Origin: Deltaproteobacteria bacterium
Lineage (GTDB): Bacteria > Desulfobacterota > Desulfobulbia > Desulfobulbales > Desulfurivibrionaceae
Length of the DNA stretch: 64,000 nucleotides
Direction: 5' to 3'
NCBI GenBank assembly: GCA_021802645.1
Contig: JAJZRO010000004.1
Span: 62,001-126,000 of the forward strand
Below the pieces are notes generated by a model. It worked only from the letters and a program-made list of their open reading frames with translations, had not been told where the DNA came from and did no database searches. Of the stretch, positions 45,307 through 58,413 are shown piece by piece. How positions within the stretch are numbered: the stretch's first letter is position 1; every line of letters begins with the position of its first letter. A program made the position numbers and the translations under genes.

Positions 45307-45494
45307 TTCTGTTCGATCTCGGCCTTTTTTTCCTGATCTGCTTCACGTTCTCCCTCGGACAGGGCCTTCTTGAAGTCACGGATGCCCTTCCCGAGGCCTT
45401 CGCCCAATTGGGGAAGCTTGCCGGGGCCGAAGATTATCATGACGATGGCCAGGATCACCAGCAGGTGCAGCGGTTGGAAGAGTCCCTCAAACAT
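45303..45494 (-). CDS. tatA: Twin-arginine translocase TatA/TatE family subunit
   Basis: 63 residues: one N-terminal membrane helix ([16 protein letters not shown]), the conserved [20 protein letters not shown] amphipathic helix and a short charged tail ([14 protein letters not shown]). TatA forms the pore for folded proteins. It is unusually placed at the head of an operon of soluble enzymes (HAD phosphatase, aminotransferase, hydrolase) with no tatB/tatC nearby. The ATG at 45492-45494 has GGAGGCGCTGCAAGCC before it. Confidence 0.92.
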   Translation of the reverse strand: MFEGLFQPLHLLVILAIVMIIFGPGKLPQLGEGLGKGIRDFKKALSEGEREADQEKKAEIEQK

Positions 45495-45713
45495 GGCTTG
45501 CAGCGCCTCCGTTGCAATGTTTGTCTGCGCCGCCTTTCGCGACGTGATGCTCGATGCTACCCCACGGAGATGAACGCAACATCTCCACCAGATTATATTT
45601 TGGTAAGGTTTGGGCGTTGAGAAGGTAAAGGAACAATCGATCGTCACAGCAGCACCAAGGGCGCGCCCCCCGGTGTGAGGAAGGCGCCCTTGGTTGTCCA
45701 GCGGTGGAGCCGC
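45495..45713. other. Intergenic region between ahcY and tatA with hairpin and promoter
   Basis: On the minus strand a 10-bp stem (CCAAGGGCGC / GCGCCCTTGG, 45655-45693) follows the ahcY stop and may terminate or stabilise the message. A TATAAT box at 45592-45597 could serve tatA, but its -35 is weak. No ORF was recognised. Confidence 0.5.
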
Positions 45714-48441
<2,728 letters not shown>

Positions 48442-48517
48442 GGATACGTTTTCTCCTCGCTGTACGAACGATAAGGGCGCCGCTGCCGGCGGTTTTAAGC
48501 CTGACACTTCCGTTGGC

Positions 48518-48545
48518 AAAGTAGCCTATTGGGCTGATCTGTCAA
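48518..48545 (-). promoter_or_regulatory. Sigma-70 promoter for metK-ahcY
   Basis: Minus strand TTGACA (48540-48545), 16-bp spacer, TACTTT (48518-48523). It gives a leader of about 70 bases to the metK ATG. Confidence 0.65.
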
Positions 48546-48553
48546 GGGAAATC

Positions 48554-49477
48554 TCAGGCAACTCCCTGTTCCAGCGCCTGGATTGCATCGGTCAACTCCC
48601 GGTTGACCGGGGTGGGAATGCCGAGGCGCTCGCCGATGGCCACCACGGCGCCATTGATGGCCGTGATCTCGGTGCGTCGTTTTTGGCGGACATCCTGGAG
48701 CATGGAGGAAAGATTGGCAGCCGTATCGCGGCAGACCGCCAGGGTGATGGCCACCGGGTCGGCGGGAATGGCGATATCCTGCGCCCTGGCAATCAGCGCG
48801 GCTTCCTCGACGGCGGCGATCAGCCGTTCCCGCGCCGCCGGGATCGTCAGCAAGGCGCCGTTGGGGCAATCATACAGGGCGGTAAGGGCGTTGATCCCCA
48901 CATTGACCAGCAGTTTCTGCCAGAGACTCTGGCGGATATCCCCGACCACCTCAGCGGCGAGGCCGGCACCTTGGAAGGCCGCGGCAGCCGCGACCAATTG
49001 CTGACGGGCCTCGTCGCCAGGGGCCTCGACAAAACCAAGTCGGGTAACGCCATGGCCGCCGTGGCGTACCTGGCCTGGCGCCCGCAGATTGGCGCCTTCG
49101 GTGGTGATTCCCAGTCCCCAGCGGCAGGAGGGGGGCAGGGATCCAAGGGGATCGAGATGGGCGATGCCGTTCTGAAAGGCAAGGAGGAGGGCATCGGGTG
49201 GCCAATGGGCCTGCACCCTTGCCAAGGCGTCGCGCACGGCATAGGCTTTGACGCAGAGCAGGAGCAGTTCGGTATCGGCAAGCGTGGCGGGATCGGCAGT
49301 AACCGGCACCGCCAGATGGTGGCGCATCCCGTCTTCTTCAAAAAAGACGCCCTGCTCGGCGAGCAGGGCGGCGCGTTGCGGCGTATGGTCCAGCAGACGG
49401 ACATGATGCCCGCCTAGGCCCAAGCGGGCGGCAAAGAGGCAGCCAAGGGCGCCGGGACCGATGATGACGATGCGCAT
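48554..49477 (-). CDS. panE: 2-dehydropantoate 2-reductase
   Basis: 307 residues. NADPH-dependent ketopantoate reductase of pantothenate/CoA synthesis. Seen: the Rossmann motif MRIVIIGPGALGCLFAARLG, LLLLCVKAYAVRDAL, LAFQNGIAHLDPLG, and in the C-terminal domain the catalytic-Lys segment SLWQKLLVNVGINALTALYD with SSMLQDVRQKRRTEITAINGA. Full length. It is followed by the metK promoter and lies 71 bases downstream of the OB-fold lipoprotein gene. Confidence 0.93.
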   Translation of the reverse strand: MRIVIIGPGALGCLFAARLGLGGHHVRLLDHTPQRAALLAEQGVFFEEDGMRHHLAVPVTADPATLADTELLLLCVKAYAVRDALARVQAHWPPDALLLAFQNGIAHLDPLGSLPPSCRWGLGITTEGANLRAPGQVRHGGHGVTRLGFVEAPGDEARQQLVAAAAAFQGAGLAAEVVGDIRQSLWQKLLVNVGINALTALYDCPNGALLTIPAARERLIAAVEEAALIARAQDIAIPADPVAITLAVCRDTAANLSSMLQDVRQKRRTEITAINGAVVAIGERLGIPTPVNRELTDAIQALEQGVA

Positions 49478-49548
49478 GGCAGGCTTTGCGTTCCCGTCTC
49501 CTCGCCGGCCCAGCCTTCCGAACTGGGCCGGCCGCCCGGAAAGCCCGG

Positions 49549-50427
49549 TTATTTCTGGAGTTTGGCCTCCTCGACGATCACGGCATAGACATAGCCGGCG
49601 CCGAAGTCCTTGTTGGTGGCGACCACCCCTTCCACGGTCACCACGGCGCCCTTCTGGGGCAGGTCGGTACTGGTTACCACCAGGTCATGGGTATTCTTCA
49701 TGGGGTCGCCGGTGCCATCCTGGAGATGAATCCAGTTGCGGCCCAAGATGTTGGTCGAGACCTTCATGATCTGGCCCCGGACTCGCACCTTTTTGCCGTT
49801 GAGTGCCGCAGCCTTGGCAAAAATATCGCCCACGGCATAGGCGTTCGCCCCCGTCGCCTTGGTCACCTTGACTTCGGCCATGGGCACCACCGCCTTACTG
49901 CTGCCCGGCACCATTTCGGAGCCGCCGGCCTGGGCGCCAGCTGCGGCCTCTTGCTGCATCGCCGTTTTAAAGGAGTCAGCCCCCATGCCCATCTCATGCG
50001 GTGGGCCAGCAGCCGGGGGGGCCATGCCGCCATGCGGCGAGCCGCCCGCTTTGGGCGCCTTGCCGATGAGACCGGTGGACATCACGATTTTCGGAAAGGT
50101 CCGCCCCAGGCCCTTGCTGGCAAAATTTTCTATGAGCTGGCCACTGGCCACCGAGACCTCTTCCCCGACCTTGACCTCGGTTTCCGGCACCGCAAGCCAG
50201 TATTCCCCGGCGGAGGTTGCCACCCGGATATAGCTGAAACCGCTGGCGGCCAAGACTTCCTGCACTTTGCCCGTCAAGGGAAAATTGAGCGCCGCCGCCG
50301 GTGCCGAGGCGGTTGCCGCAGGGCCGCTTGGGGTGCCGGGCGCCGGGAACCCTTCTTGTCTCTCTTTGCAGCCGACCAGCATCAGGGTCACTGCCATTGC
50401 CGCCACCAGGTACCTTTTCCCACGCAT
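49549..50427 (-). CDS. Lipoprotein with two OB-fold (NrfJ-like) domains
   Basis: 292 residues. The signal peptide ends in a lipobox (TLMLVGC). Two similar units follow: an early one (GKVQEVLAASGFSYIRVATS, GEYWLAVPETEVKVGEEVS) and a C-terminal OB-fold (VRVRGQIMKVSTNILGRNWI, HLQDGTGDPMKNTHDLVVTS), joined by a Gly/Ala/Met-rich linker. NrfJ-like proteins are found with multiheme cytochromes in deltaproteobacteria; no cytochrome gene is next to this one. It is located in the periplasm by its lipid anchor. Confidence 0.75.
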   Translation of the reverse strand: MRGKRYLVAAMAVTLMLVGCKERQEGFPAPGTPSGPAATASAPAAALNFPLTGKVQEVLAASGFSYIRVATSAGEYWLAVPETEVKVGEEVSVASGQLIENFASKGLGRTFPKIVMSTGLIGKAPKAGGSPHGGMAPPAAGPPHEMGMGADSFKTAMQQEAAAGAQAGGSEMVPGSSKAVVPMAEVKVTKATGANAYAVGDIFAKAAALNGKKVRVRGQIMKVSTNILGRNWIHLQDGTGDPMKNTHDLVVTSTDLPQKGAVVTVEGVVATNKDFGAGYVYAVIVEEAKLQK

Positions 50428-50578
50428 CTCGCTGTCTCCTCCCTCTCGATTGCCTTGGTTTCATTTGGTTGCTGCCCTGACTGCGGCAAGCGGTTTTTTA
50501 ACGCAAAAGCGCTCCCGCAGGATACCCTGCGGGGGCGCGGATGCAAACAAAATCCTCCGGCCGCCAGCCGGACCCCCT
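50428..50578. other. Intergenic region downstream of clpA
   Basis: About 150 bp holding the clpA terminator (50505-50537) and the likely promoter region of the OB-fold lipoprotein gene. No ORF. Confidence 0.5.
50505..50537 (-). terminator. Rho-independent terminator of clpA
   Basis: Minus strand GCGCCCCCGCAGG, loop GTATC, CTGCGGGAGCGC, then TTTTGCG. It lies 42 bases past the clpA stop. Confidence 0.75.
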
Positions 50579-52816
<2,238 letters not shown>

Positions 52817-52835
52817 ACGCGAAAACCTCTCGCCG

Positions 52836-53150
52836 TTACTCCCGCTCGATGGAGCATTTGAGCGGATATTCGTTTTTCCGGGCCAGATCGTGGACCAGCA
52901 CGACCTTGGTCTCGGCGACATCACGGGGGTAGACCCCGGCAATGCCGACCCCTTTCTGGTGGACCTGCATCATGATCTGATGGGCCTCGGCCGGATTCTT
53001 GTGGAAGACCGCCTCGAGGATCATGACCACGAAATCCATGGTGGTGTAATCGTCGTTGTGCAGCAGAACCTTATATAAGGAGGGCTTTTTGACCTGCTGC
53101 TGCTGTTCGGTAACGACCCAGCCGTCCTGCTGGCGATGCGGCGAACCCAT
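52836..53150 (-). CDS. clpS: ClpS adaptor protein
   Basis: 104 residues. Core VLLHNDDYTTMDFVVMILEA, AHQIMMQVHQKGVGIAGVY and the VHDLARKNEYPLKCSIE end match ClpS, which binds N-degron substrates and delivers them to ClpA. The ClpA start is 19 bases later, so the two are co-transcribed. A stem-loop lies between holA and this gene. Confidence 0.95.
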   Translation of the reverse strand: MGSPHRQQDGWVVTEQQQQVKKPSLYKVLLHNDDYTTMDFVVMILEAVFHKNPAEAHQIMMQVHQKGVGIAGVYPRDVAETKVVLVHDLARKNEYPLKCSIERE

Positions 53151-53279
53151 GCTGCCGTACTCCTCGATCCGGAACCCGCGCCTGATGGCACAGTCAATTT
53201 CTTTTTAATTGTAATCATTCTTACACAAGATGCACGGCCGGGGGGAGTGTTTTTTTCCCGGCCGCCGCGGGGGAGGGTT

Positions 53280-54656
53280 TCAGGCGGCAACGCCGGCCAC
53301 GGTGCGGAAGAGGAAGGCTTCGAGCACCAGGGACTCCGGCACGCTGGAGCCCTTGAGGCGGAACTCGGCCGCCAGCAGCTCGCGAAGAGCGATCTTGAGC
53401 CGGACCGTGGTGGTGCGCTCGGCCTGGCGGAAGGTCTTGTAGAGGACGTAAGGGTGGCCGGCGAGCAGGGGAGGCAGGGGGCGCGCCTCTTTCAGTCGGG
53501 GAAGATAGCCCTGCTGGAAGGCGGGGAAGGCAAGGCCCGGCGAATAGGCCGGCTCAGGCAGCTCCTGCAGCGAGCGGGCCAGCAGCAACTTGCGCAGGTG
53601 GTTGCGGAGGCCGGCCAGAATGGCGAGCGGGTGCATACCAGTCTCCTGGAGGCGGCGGCCGATGCGCAGCGACTCCCCGAGGTCGGCCTCGGCATAGGCC
53701 TCGGTCAGTTCGTAGAGCGCCTCCTCCCGGGTGCGTCCCACCATGGCATCCACCACGGCCCGTGTAATGACCTTGGCCTCGCCCACGGCCAGGGCCAGCT
53801 TTTCGGTTTCCATGACCAGGGCCATCGGCTGGAAGCCCACCCGGTCGAGCAAGAGGGGCAGTACCTGGGGTTCGATGGTCTTGCCGAAGGGCGCCAGGGT
53901 TTTGGCGACGAGGGCGCGCAGCACCTCCTCCTGCCCCTTTTTTGCTGCGCTGGTGGCGCCGCCCTCCACGGCAAGATCCACCACCACGCCGTGCTGTTCG
54001 ATGGCCTTGTAGAGTTTCTTGCGCTTGTCCACTGCCTCGGCGAGCAGGATCAGGGTATTGCCGCGGGGGATGCCGGCCGGCAGGGCCTGCAGGTAGAGTT
54101 CGCCCGCCTCGTCGGGCTGAGCCGCCGCGCTTGTTCCCGGTTCGGCGGAGGCCAGCGCCTCGGCCACCCAGCCGAGCTCCTGCGGCTTGGCAAAACCGAA
54201 GAGTTCCTGCCAGCGGGGGGCTGGGCACTCGGCCATCTCCTCGGACTGCCACTCCGGCGGAGTCATCTGGGCCAGGGCCAACATCTGGGTAAGATAGCGG
54301 GCGGCCTGGCGGTCGTCCTGGCCGTCCCTCGCCTTTTGGGCTTTGTCCCACAGGGTCTTGGCCACGGTCTTCGAGTAGAGCAGCCGGGAATCGACCACCT
54401 TCACCACCTGGCGACCACCGAAAAGGCTGTAGGTGCGGAGCAGATTGAGAGTGTGGATCGGATCCTCGCGGTCGCCGTCCACCACCTTGAGCCCCTGGCT
54501 GCGGGCGGCCTCCTCCGGCAAGAGGGCATCGATGAGTTCCGTGGCGGCCTGCTGGCAAAGATAGCGTTCGCCAGCCAGGAGATAGAGCGGGGCCGGGGCG
54601 TTGTTTTTGATCGCGGCAAGGAGTTTGGGCAGGTCGTCCCGACGATAGAGCGGCAT
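53280..54656 (-). CDS. holA: DNA polymerase III delta subunit
   Basis: 458 residues, about 110 longer than E. coli HolA. The clamp-loader delta core is visible: PLYLLAGERYLCQQAATELI, GGRQVVKVVDSRLL, TLILLAEAVDKRKKLYKAIE and the domain III part YELTEAYAEADLGESLRIGR, HPLAILAGLRNHLRKLLLAR. The extra length includes an insertion around residues 105-190 (AKPQELGWVAEALASAEPGT, rich in Ala, Gln and Pro). Delta opens the beta clamp. It faces away from nfo, and a promoter between the two serves nfo. Confidence 0.9.
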   Translation of the reverse strand: MPLYRRDDLPKLLAAIKNNAPAPLYLLAGERYLCQQAATELIDALLPEEAARSQGLKVVDGDREDPIHTLNLLRTYSLFGGRQVVKVVDSRLLYSKTVAKTLWDKAQKARDGQDDRQAARYLTQMLALAQMTPPEWQSEEMAECPAPRWQELFGFAKPQELGWVAEALASAEPGTSAAAQPDEAGELYLQALPAGIPRGNTLILLAEAVDKRKKLYKAIEQHGVVVDLAVEGGATSAAKKGQEEVLRALVAKTLAPFGKTIEPQVLPLLLDRVGFQPMALVMETEKLALAVGEAKVITRAVVDAMVGRTREEALYELTEAYAEADLGESLRIGRRLQETGMHPLAILAGLRNHLRKLLLARSLQELPEPAYSPGLAFPAFQQGYLPRLKEARPLPPLLAGHPYVLYKTFRQAERTTTVRLKIALRELLAAEFRLKGSSVPESLVLEAFLFRTVAGVAA

Positions 54657-54670
54657 GGGTTCGTTTCCCG

Positions 54671-54700
54671 TTGACCAGTGGCGAGGGGTGTTGCTATTTT
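54671..54700 (+). promoter_or_regulatory. Possible promoter of nfo
   Basis: TTGACC (54671-54676), 18-bp spacer, TATTTT (54695-54700) in an AT-rich patch, 95 bases before the nfo start codon. Confidence 0.45.
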
Positions 54701-54794
54701 TAATGTATGCCCCTTGTACACCTTTTCCCGGGTTGAGGAAAGGGGAAGCGCGTCTGCCTTCGCTCGGCTCGGATTTCCAGAGGGACCTCGTGCC

Positions 54795-55649
54795 ATGCCT
54801 TACTTAGGCGCCCATATGTCGGTGGCCGGTGGTCTGCACCTCGCCTTTGCCCACCTCCGCACCGTGGGGGGCGAGGCGTTGCAGATCTTTACCCGCAACC
54901 AGCGGCAGTGGCGGGCCGCGCCGGTGACCCCGACCGAGGCCCAGGTCTTCCGGGCGGCCTGGCAGGAGGCCGGCCAGCCGCCGATCGTCTCCCACGATTC
55001 CTACCTCATCAACCTTGCCAGCCCCAAACCGGAGGTGGCCGCCAAGTCGGTGCAGGCACTCGCCGACGAGCTGGAGCGCTGCGCAGTACTCGGCATCCCC
55101 TCTCTCATCATGCATCCCGGTGCCCACCTCGGTGCCGGGGTCGAGGCCGGCATCGCTCTGGTGGCCCGCAACCTCGACGCGGCGATCGAAAGGGCCGCCA
55201 AGGCGGAAGGCGTCTCGGTGCTGCTGGAAAACACGGCCGGGCAGGGGACCACCCTCGGCGGCCACTTCGCCGAACTGGCCGGCATCATTGCCGCCTCCCG
55301 CCATCCGGCCCGCCTGGGCGCCTGCTTCGACACCTGCCACGCCTTTGCCGCCGGGTACGATCTGCGGACCCCGGCCGCCTATCGCCAGACCTTTGCCGAG
55401 TTCGAAGGCACCATCGGCCTCCGTCGCCTCAAGTTCTTCCATCTGAACGACGCGATCAAGGGGCTCGGCAGCCACCTTGACCGCCACACCCACATTGGCC
55501 AGGGAGAGATCGGCCTGGAGGGCTTCCGGCTCCTGCTCAACGACCGCCGTTTTGCCCACCACCCCATGGTGCTGGAAACCCCCAAGGCGGCCGACCTGGT
55601 CGAGGATATCGAAAACCTCCGGGTCCTGCGGGGGCTTCTCCGCGGCTGA
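54795..55649 (+). CDS. nfo: Endonuclease IV (AP endonuclease)
   Basis: 284 residues. Cuts 5' of abasic sites in base-excision repair, using three zinc ions. Signatures: LGAHMSVAGGLHLAFAHLRT, ALQIFTRNQRQW, PIVSHDSYLINLASP, LIMHPGAHLGAG, VLLENTAGQGTTLG, CFDTCHAFAAGYD, FFHLNDAIKGLGSHLDRH and IGQGEIGLEGF. All zinc-ligand His, Glu and Asp residues appear present. Full length. It is convergent with the Nth-Xth fusion gene, whose stop is 36 bases away. Confidence 0.97.
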   Translation: MPYLGAHMSVAGGLHLAFAHLRTVGGEALQIFTRNQRQWRAAPVTPTEAQVFRAAWQEAGQPPIVSHDSYLINLASPKPEVAAKSVQALADELERCAVLGIPSLIMHPGAHLGAGVEAGIALVARNLDAAIERAAKAEGVSVLLENTAGQGTTLGGHFAELAGIIAASRHPARLGACFDTCHAFAAGYDLRTPAAYRQTFAEFEGTIGLRRLKFFHLNDAIKGLGSHLDRHTHIGQGEIGLEGFRLLLNDRRFAHHPMVLETPKAADLVEDIENLRVLRGLLRG

Positions 55650-55685
55650 GCGGCGCCATTCTGCTCCGGTTGGCGGGGCGCGGCC

Positions 55686-57158
55686 TCAGGCAAAGTCCAG
55701 GGCTACGGGGCAGTGGTCCGAACCGACCACCTCATCCAGAATGGCCGCGCTCTTCACCCGATCCACACTCTTTTGATCCACGCAGAAGTAATCGATCCGC
55801 CAGCCGATGTTCTTGGCCCGGGCGTTGAACCGATAGCTCCACCAACTGTACCGCCCCCCCTCCTGGTGCAACATCCGAAAGGTATCGACAAAGCCGGCCG
55901 CTAGGAAGGTGTCCATCCACGCCCGCTCCTCCGCGGTGAAGCCGGCATTCCGCACGTTCTGCTTGGGGTTGGCCAGATCGATCTCCCGGTGGGCGACATT
56001 GAAGTCGCCGCAGACCACGGTTGCCTTCTGGGCGGCCAGCCCCTGGACATAGGCAAGGAAGGCGGCATCGAAGCGCAGCTTGTAGTCGAGCCGGGTCAAC
56101 CCATGCTGGGCGTTGGGGAAGTAGGCGTTGATAAAATAGAAGTCCGGGTATTCCAGGGTGAGCACCCGGCCCTCCGCGTCGTATTCCGGCAGCCCCAGCC
56201 CAGAGCGCACCGCCAGCGGTTCGCTGCCGTGGCGGACATAGACCCCCACCCCGGCATAGCCCTTTTTGGCGGCTGGCGCCCAGTGCGCGGTGTAGCCGGG
56301 AAGCTGCCGCACCGCCTCCGGCAACTGTTCGGCCAAGGCCTTCACCTCCTGGATTGCCAGGATATCCGGCGCCAGTTCCGCCACCGTCGCGACAAAGTCT
56401 TTCTCGGCCGCCGCCCGTAGCCCGTTGACGTTCCAGGAGACAAACCGCCGCAGCCCCTGGGCCGCTCGTCTCCTCCGCGCCTTCTCCCGCGCCGCCGGCG
56501 GAACCCGCGGCGTCACCCCGCGCTGCGGGCACCAGGCAAGCACCGGGCAGACATCGCAGTGCGGCCGGACCGGCAGGCAGATACCCTGACCAAAGGCGAC
56601 CAGGATGGAGTTGACCGTCAGCCAGTATTGTTCGGGAAGCTTTTGGCGCAGGGCCATCTCGGTTTCCAGCGGGGTTTTGGTGTGGACATAGCCCCAGATG
56701 TTCATGATCCGGTGGACATGGGTATCGACGCAGACCGCCGGTTTCTTGAAGGCCACGGTCACCACCAGGTTGGCGGTCTTGCGCCCCACCCCCGGCAACG
56801 CGCAGAGTTCCTCCACTGTCTGCGGGATCACCCCGCCGAAGCGTTCCTGGAGCACCCCTGGCAGTTGGGCCAGGTGACGCGCCTTGGTGCGGAAAAACCC
56901 GACCGGGTAGATGAGCTTGGCAATCCGCTCCTCGCCAAGGCTTTCCAGGGCGGCCGGATCGCCGGCCCGGGCAAAGAGGCGCGCCGCCGCCTTGGCGGTG
57001 GTCTCGTCCTTGGTGCGGGCCGAGAGGATGGTCGCCACCAGGATCTTGAACGGATCGTGGGTCTGCACCGCGATCAGGTCCACCACCGGCACGGTCAGTG
57101 CCTGTACAGCCTCGGCCAACCGAGGCAACACTACACCGATTTCAAATTTTTTTTTCAT
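55686..57158 (-). CDS. Fusion of endonuclease III (Nth) and exonuclease III (XthA)
   Basis: 490 residues, one frame. Residues 1-~214 are endonuclease III: HhH LPGVGRKTAN (121-130) with catalytic Lys127, catalytic Asp145 in VDTHVHRI, and a 4Fe-4S cluster C194-X6-C201-X2-C204-X5-C210. A basic linker (about 215-236, KARRRR) leads to exonuclease III: FVSWNVNGLRAA, Glu271 in AIQEVK, GDFNVAH, RIDYFCVD and the catalytic His in SDHCPVALDF. One chain thus carries DNA glycosylase/AP lyase and AP endonuclease/3'-phosphodiesterase activities that act in sequence. The ATG at 57156-57158 gives the usual Nth N-terminus; an upstream in-frame extension is unlike Nth. Confidence 0.95.
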   Translation of the reverse strand: MKKKFEIGVVLPRLAEAVQALTVPVVDLIAVQTHDPFKILVATILSARTKDETTAKAAARLFARAGDPAALESLGEERIAKLIYPVGFFRTKARHLAQLPGVLQERFGGVIPQTVEELCALPGVGRKTANLVVTVAFKKPAVCVDTHVHRIMNIWGYVHTKTPLETEMALRQKLPEQYWLTVNSILVAFGQGICLPVRPHCDVCPVLAWCPQRGVTPRVPPAAREKARRRRAAQGLRRFVSWNVNGLRAAAEKDFVATVAELAPDILAIQEVKALAEQLPEAVRQLPGYTAHWAPAAKKGYAGVGVYVRHGSEPLAVRSGLGLPEYDAEGRVLTLEYPDFYFINAYFPNAQHGLTRLDYKLRFDAAFLAYVQGLAAQKATVVCGDFNVAHREIDLANPKQNVRNAGFTAEERAWMDTFLAAGFVDTFRMLHQEGGRYSWWSYRFNARAKNIGWRIDYFCVDQKSVDRVKSAAILDEVVGSDHCPVALDFA

Positions 57159-57210
57159 GGAGACCCTTGACGAACACGTTTCAAAAGGGAACAGTGTTTC
57201 ATATTTTAAC

Positions 57211-57239
57211 TTGACACCCCAGGCCGAGGGCATTATGGA
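57211..57239 (+). promoter_or_regulatory. Sigma-70 promoter for the TauE/SafE operon
   Basis: TTGACA (57211-57216), 17-bp spacer, TATGGA (57234-57239). It predicts a leader of about 170 bases before the ATG at 57418. Confidence 0.65.
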
Positions 57240-57245
57240 TAGGCA

Positions 57246-57417
57246 CCCTGATGCGGGCGGATATAGCAGAAAAATCACGCCGCACAAGGAAGGATGGCAG
57301 CCGGTGTCTGATGGAACATCAGGCAGCGACTGTTTCCACATGAAACACGGCCATGGGGATAATCATGCCTCAGGACCATCATAGGGATTCAGGGATCAGG
57401 AATAAAGGAGGAATCGT
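57246..57417 (+). promoter_or_regulatory. Long 5' leader of the TauE/SafE gene
   Basis: About 170 bases with small stems (CTGATG-GAA-CATCAG near 57308-57322, and a G-rich GATGCGGGCGGATATAG stretch) and no ORF. It ends with AAAGGAGGAATCGT before the ATG. I could not match it to a known riboswitch class. Confidence 0.4.
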
Positions 57418-58386
57418 ATGGGGAGCAAAACAAAGGGAGGGATGCTGCTGGCATCCCTCATCTGTTCGTTGGTGATGAGCCCGGCTTGGGTACTGGCCGA
57501 AGAGGCAGTGGCCATGACACCGCCGGTGGCCGACGTCACCTGGTGGAAATGGCCGCTGCTGTTGTTGTTGGTCACCTTTGTCATGGGCATTATCGCGGTG
57601 TTGGGTGGGGTTGGTGGCGGCGTGCTCTTTGTGCCGATCATCAGCGGCTTTTTTCCCTTCCATCTTGACTTTGTCCGCGGCGCCGGCCTGCTCGTCGCCC
57701 TTTCCGGCTCGCTCGCTGCCGGCCCCGGCTTACTCAAGGCCAATCTCGCCAGCCTGCGCCTGTGTATTCCCGTGGCGCTCATTGCCGCCACCATGGCCAT
57801 CGTCGGCGCCATGGTGGGCTTGGCCCTGCCGACCCACATCATCCAACTTGCCTTGGGCGGTACCATCCTCGGCATTGTGGCGATCATGCTCACTGCCAGG
57901 AAAAGCGCGGTGCCGGACGTGCCTCAAGCCGACAACCTCTCCTCGGCGCTGCGCATCTGCGGCATCTACCACGATCCGGCCCTGGGCGAGGACATCAACT
58001 GGAAGATCCATCGCACCCCGGCGGGGCTCGCCACCTTCATCGTCATCGGCTTCATGGCCGGCATGTTCGGCCTGGGCGCCGGTTGGGCCAACGTGCCGGT
58101 GCTGAATCTGATGATGGGCGCCCCGCTCAAGATCTCGGTGGCCACCTCCAAGTTTCTCCTCTCCATCACCGACACCTCCGCCGCCTGGATCTATCTGAAC
58201 AAGGGCTGCGTTATTCCGATGATGGTGGTGCCGTCGCTCATTGGCATCATGCTCGGTTCCTTTGTCGGGGTGCGACTTTTGAAGGTGGCCAAGCCTACCT
58301 TCATCCGCTGGATGGTTATCGCCATCCTGGCCTTTTCCGGCCTGAAGGCAATCCACAAGGCCCTGTCCGTCATGGGCATCATCTAA
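57418..58386 (+). CDS. TauE/SafE-family anion permease
   Basis: 322 residues. An N-terminal hydrophobic segment ending near VLAEEAV may be a signal peptide or TM1. Typical TauE/SafE halves follow: LLVTFVMGIIAVLGGVGGGV, LFVPIISGFFPFHLDFVRGAG and GFMAGMFGLGAGWANVPVLN, LMMGAPLKISVATSKFLLSI. Family members export sulfite, sulfoacetate or other organosulfur anions. The middle cytoplasmic insertion (about 160-200) is specific to this subgroup. It has its own promoter and a paired small membrane protein 28 bases downstream. Confidence 0.88.
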   Translation: MGSKTKGGMLLASLICSLVMSPAWVLAEEAVAMTPPVADVTWWKWPLLLLLVTFVMGIIAVLGGVGGGVLFVPIISGFFPFHLDFVRGAGLLVALSGSLAAGPGLLKANLASLRLCIPVALIAATMAIVGAMVGLALPTHIIQLALGGTILGIVAIMLTARKSAVPDVPQADNLSSALRICGIYHDPALGEDINWKIHRTPAGLATFIVIGFMAGMFGLGAGWANVPVLNLMMGAPLKISVATSKFLLSITDTSAAWIYLNKGCVIPMMVVPSLIGIMLGSFVGVRLLKVAKPTFIRWMVIAILAFSGLKAIHKALSVMGII

Positions 58387-58413
58387 CGCGAAGCCACCAA
58401 GGAGCAACTGAAT

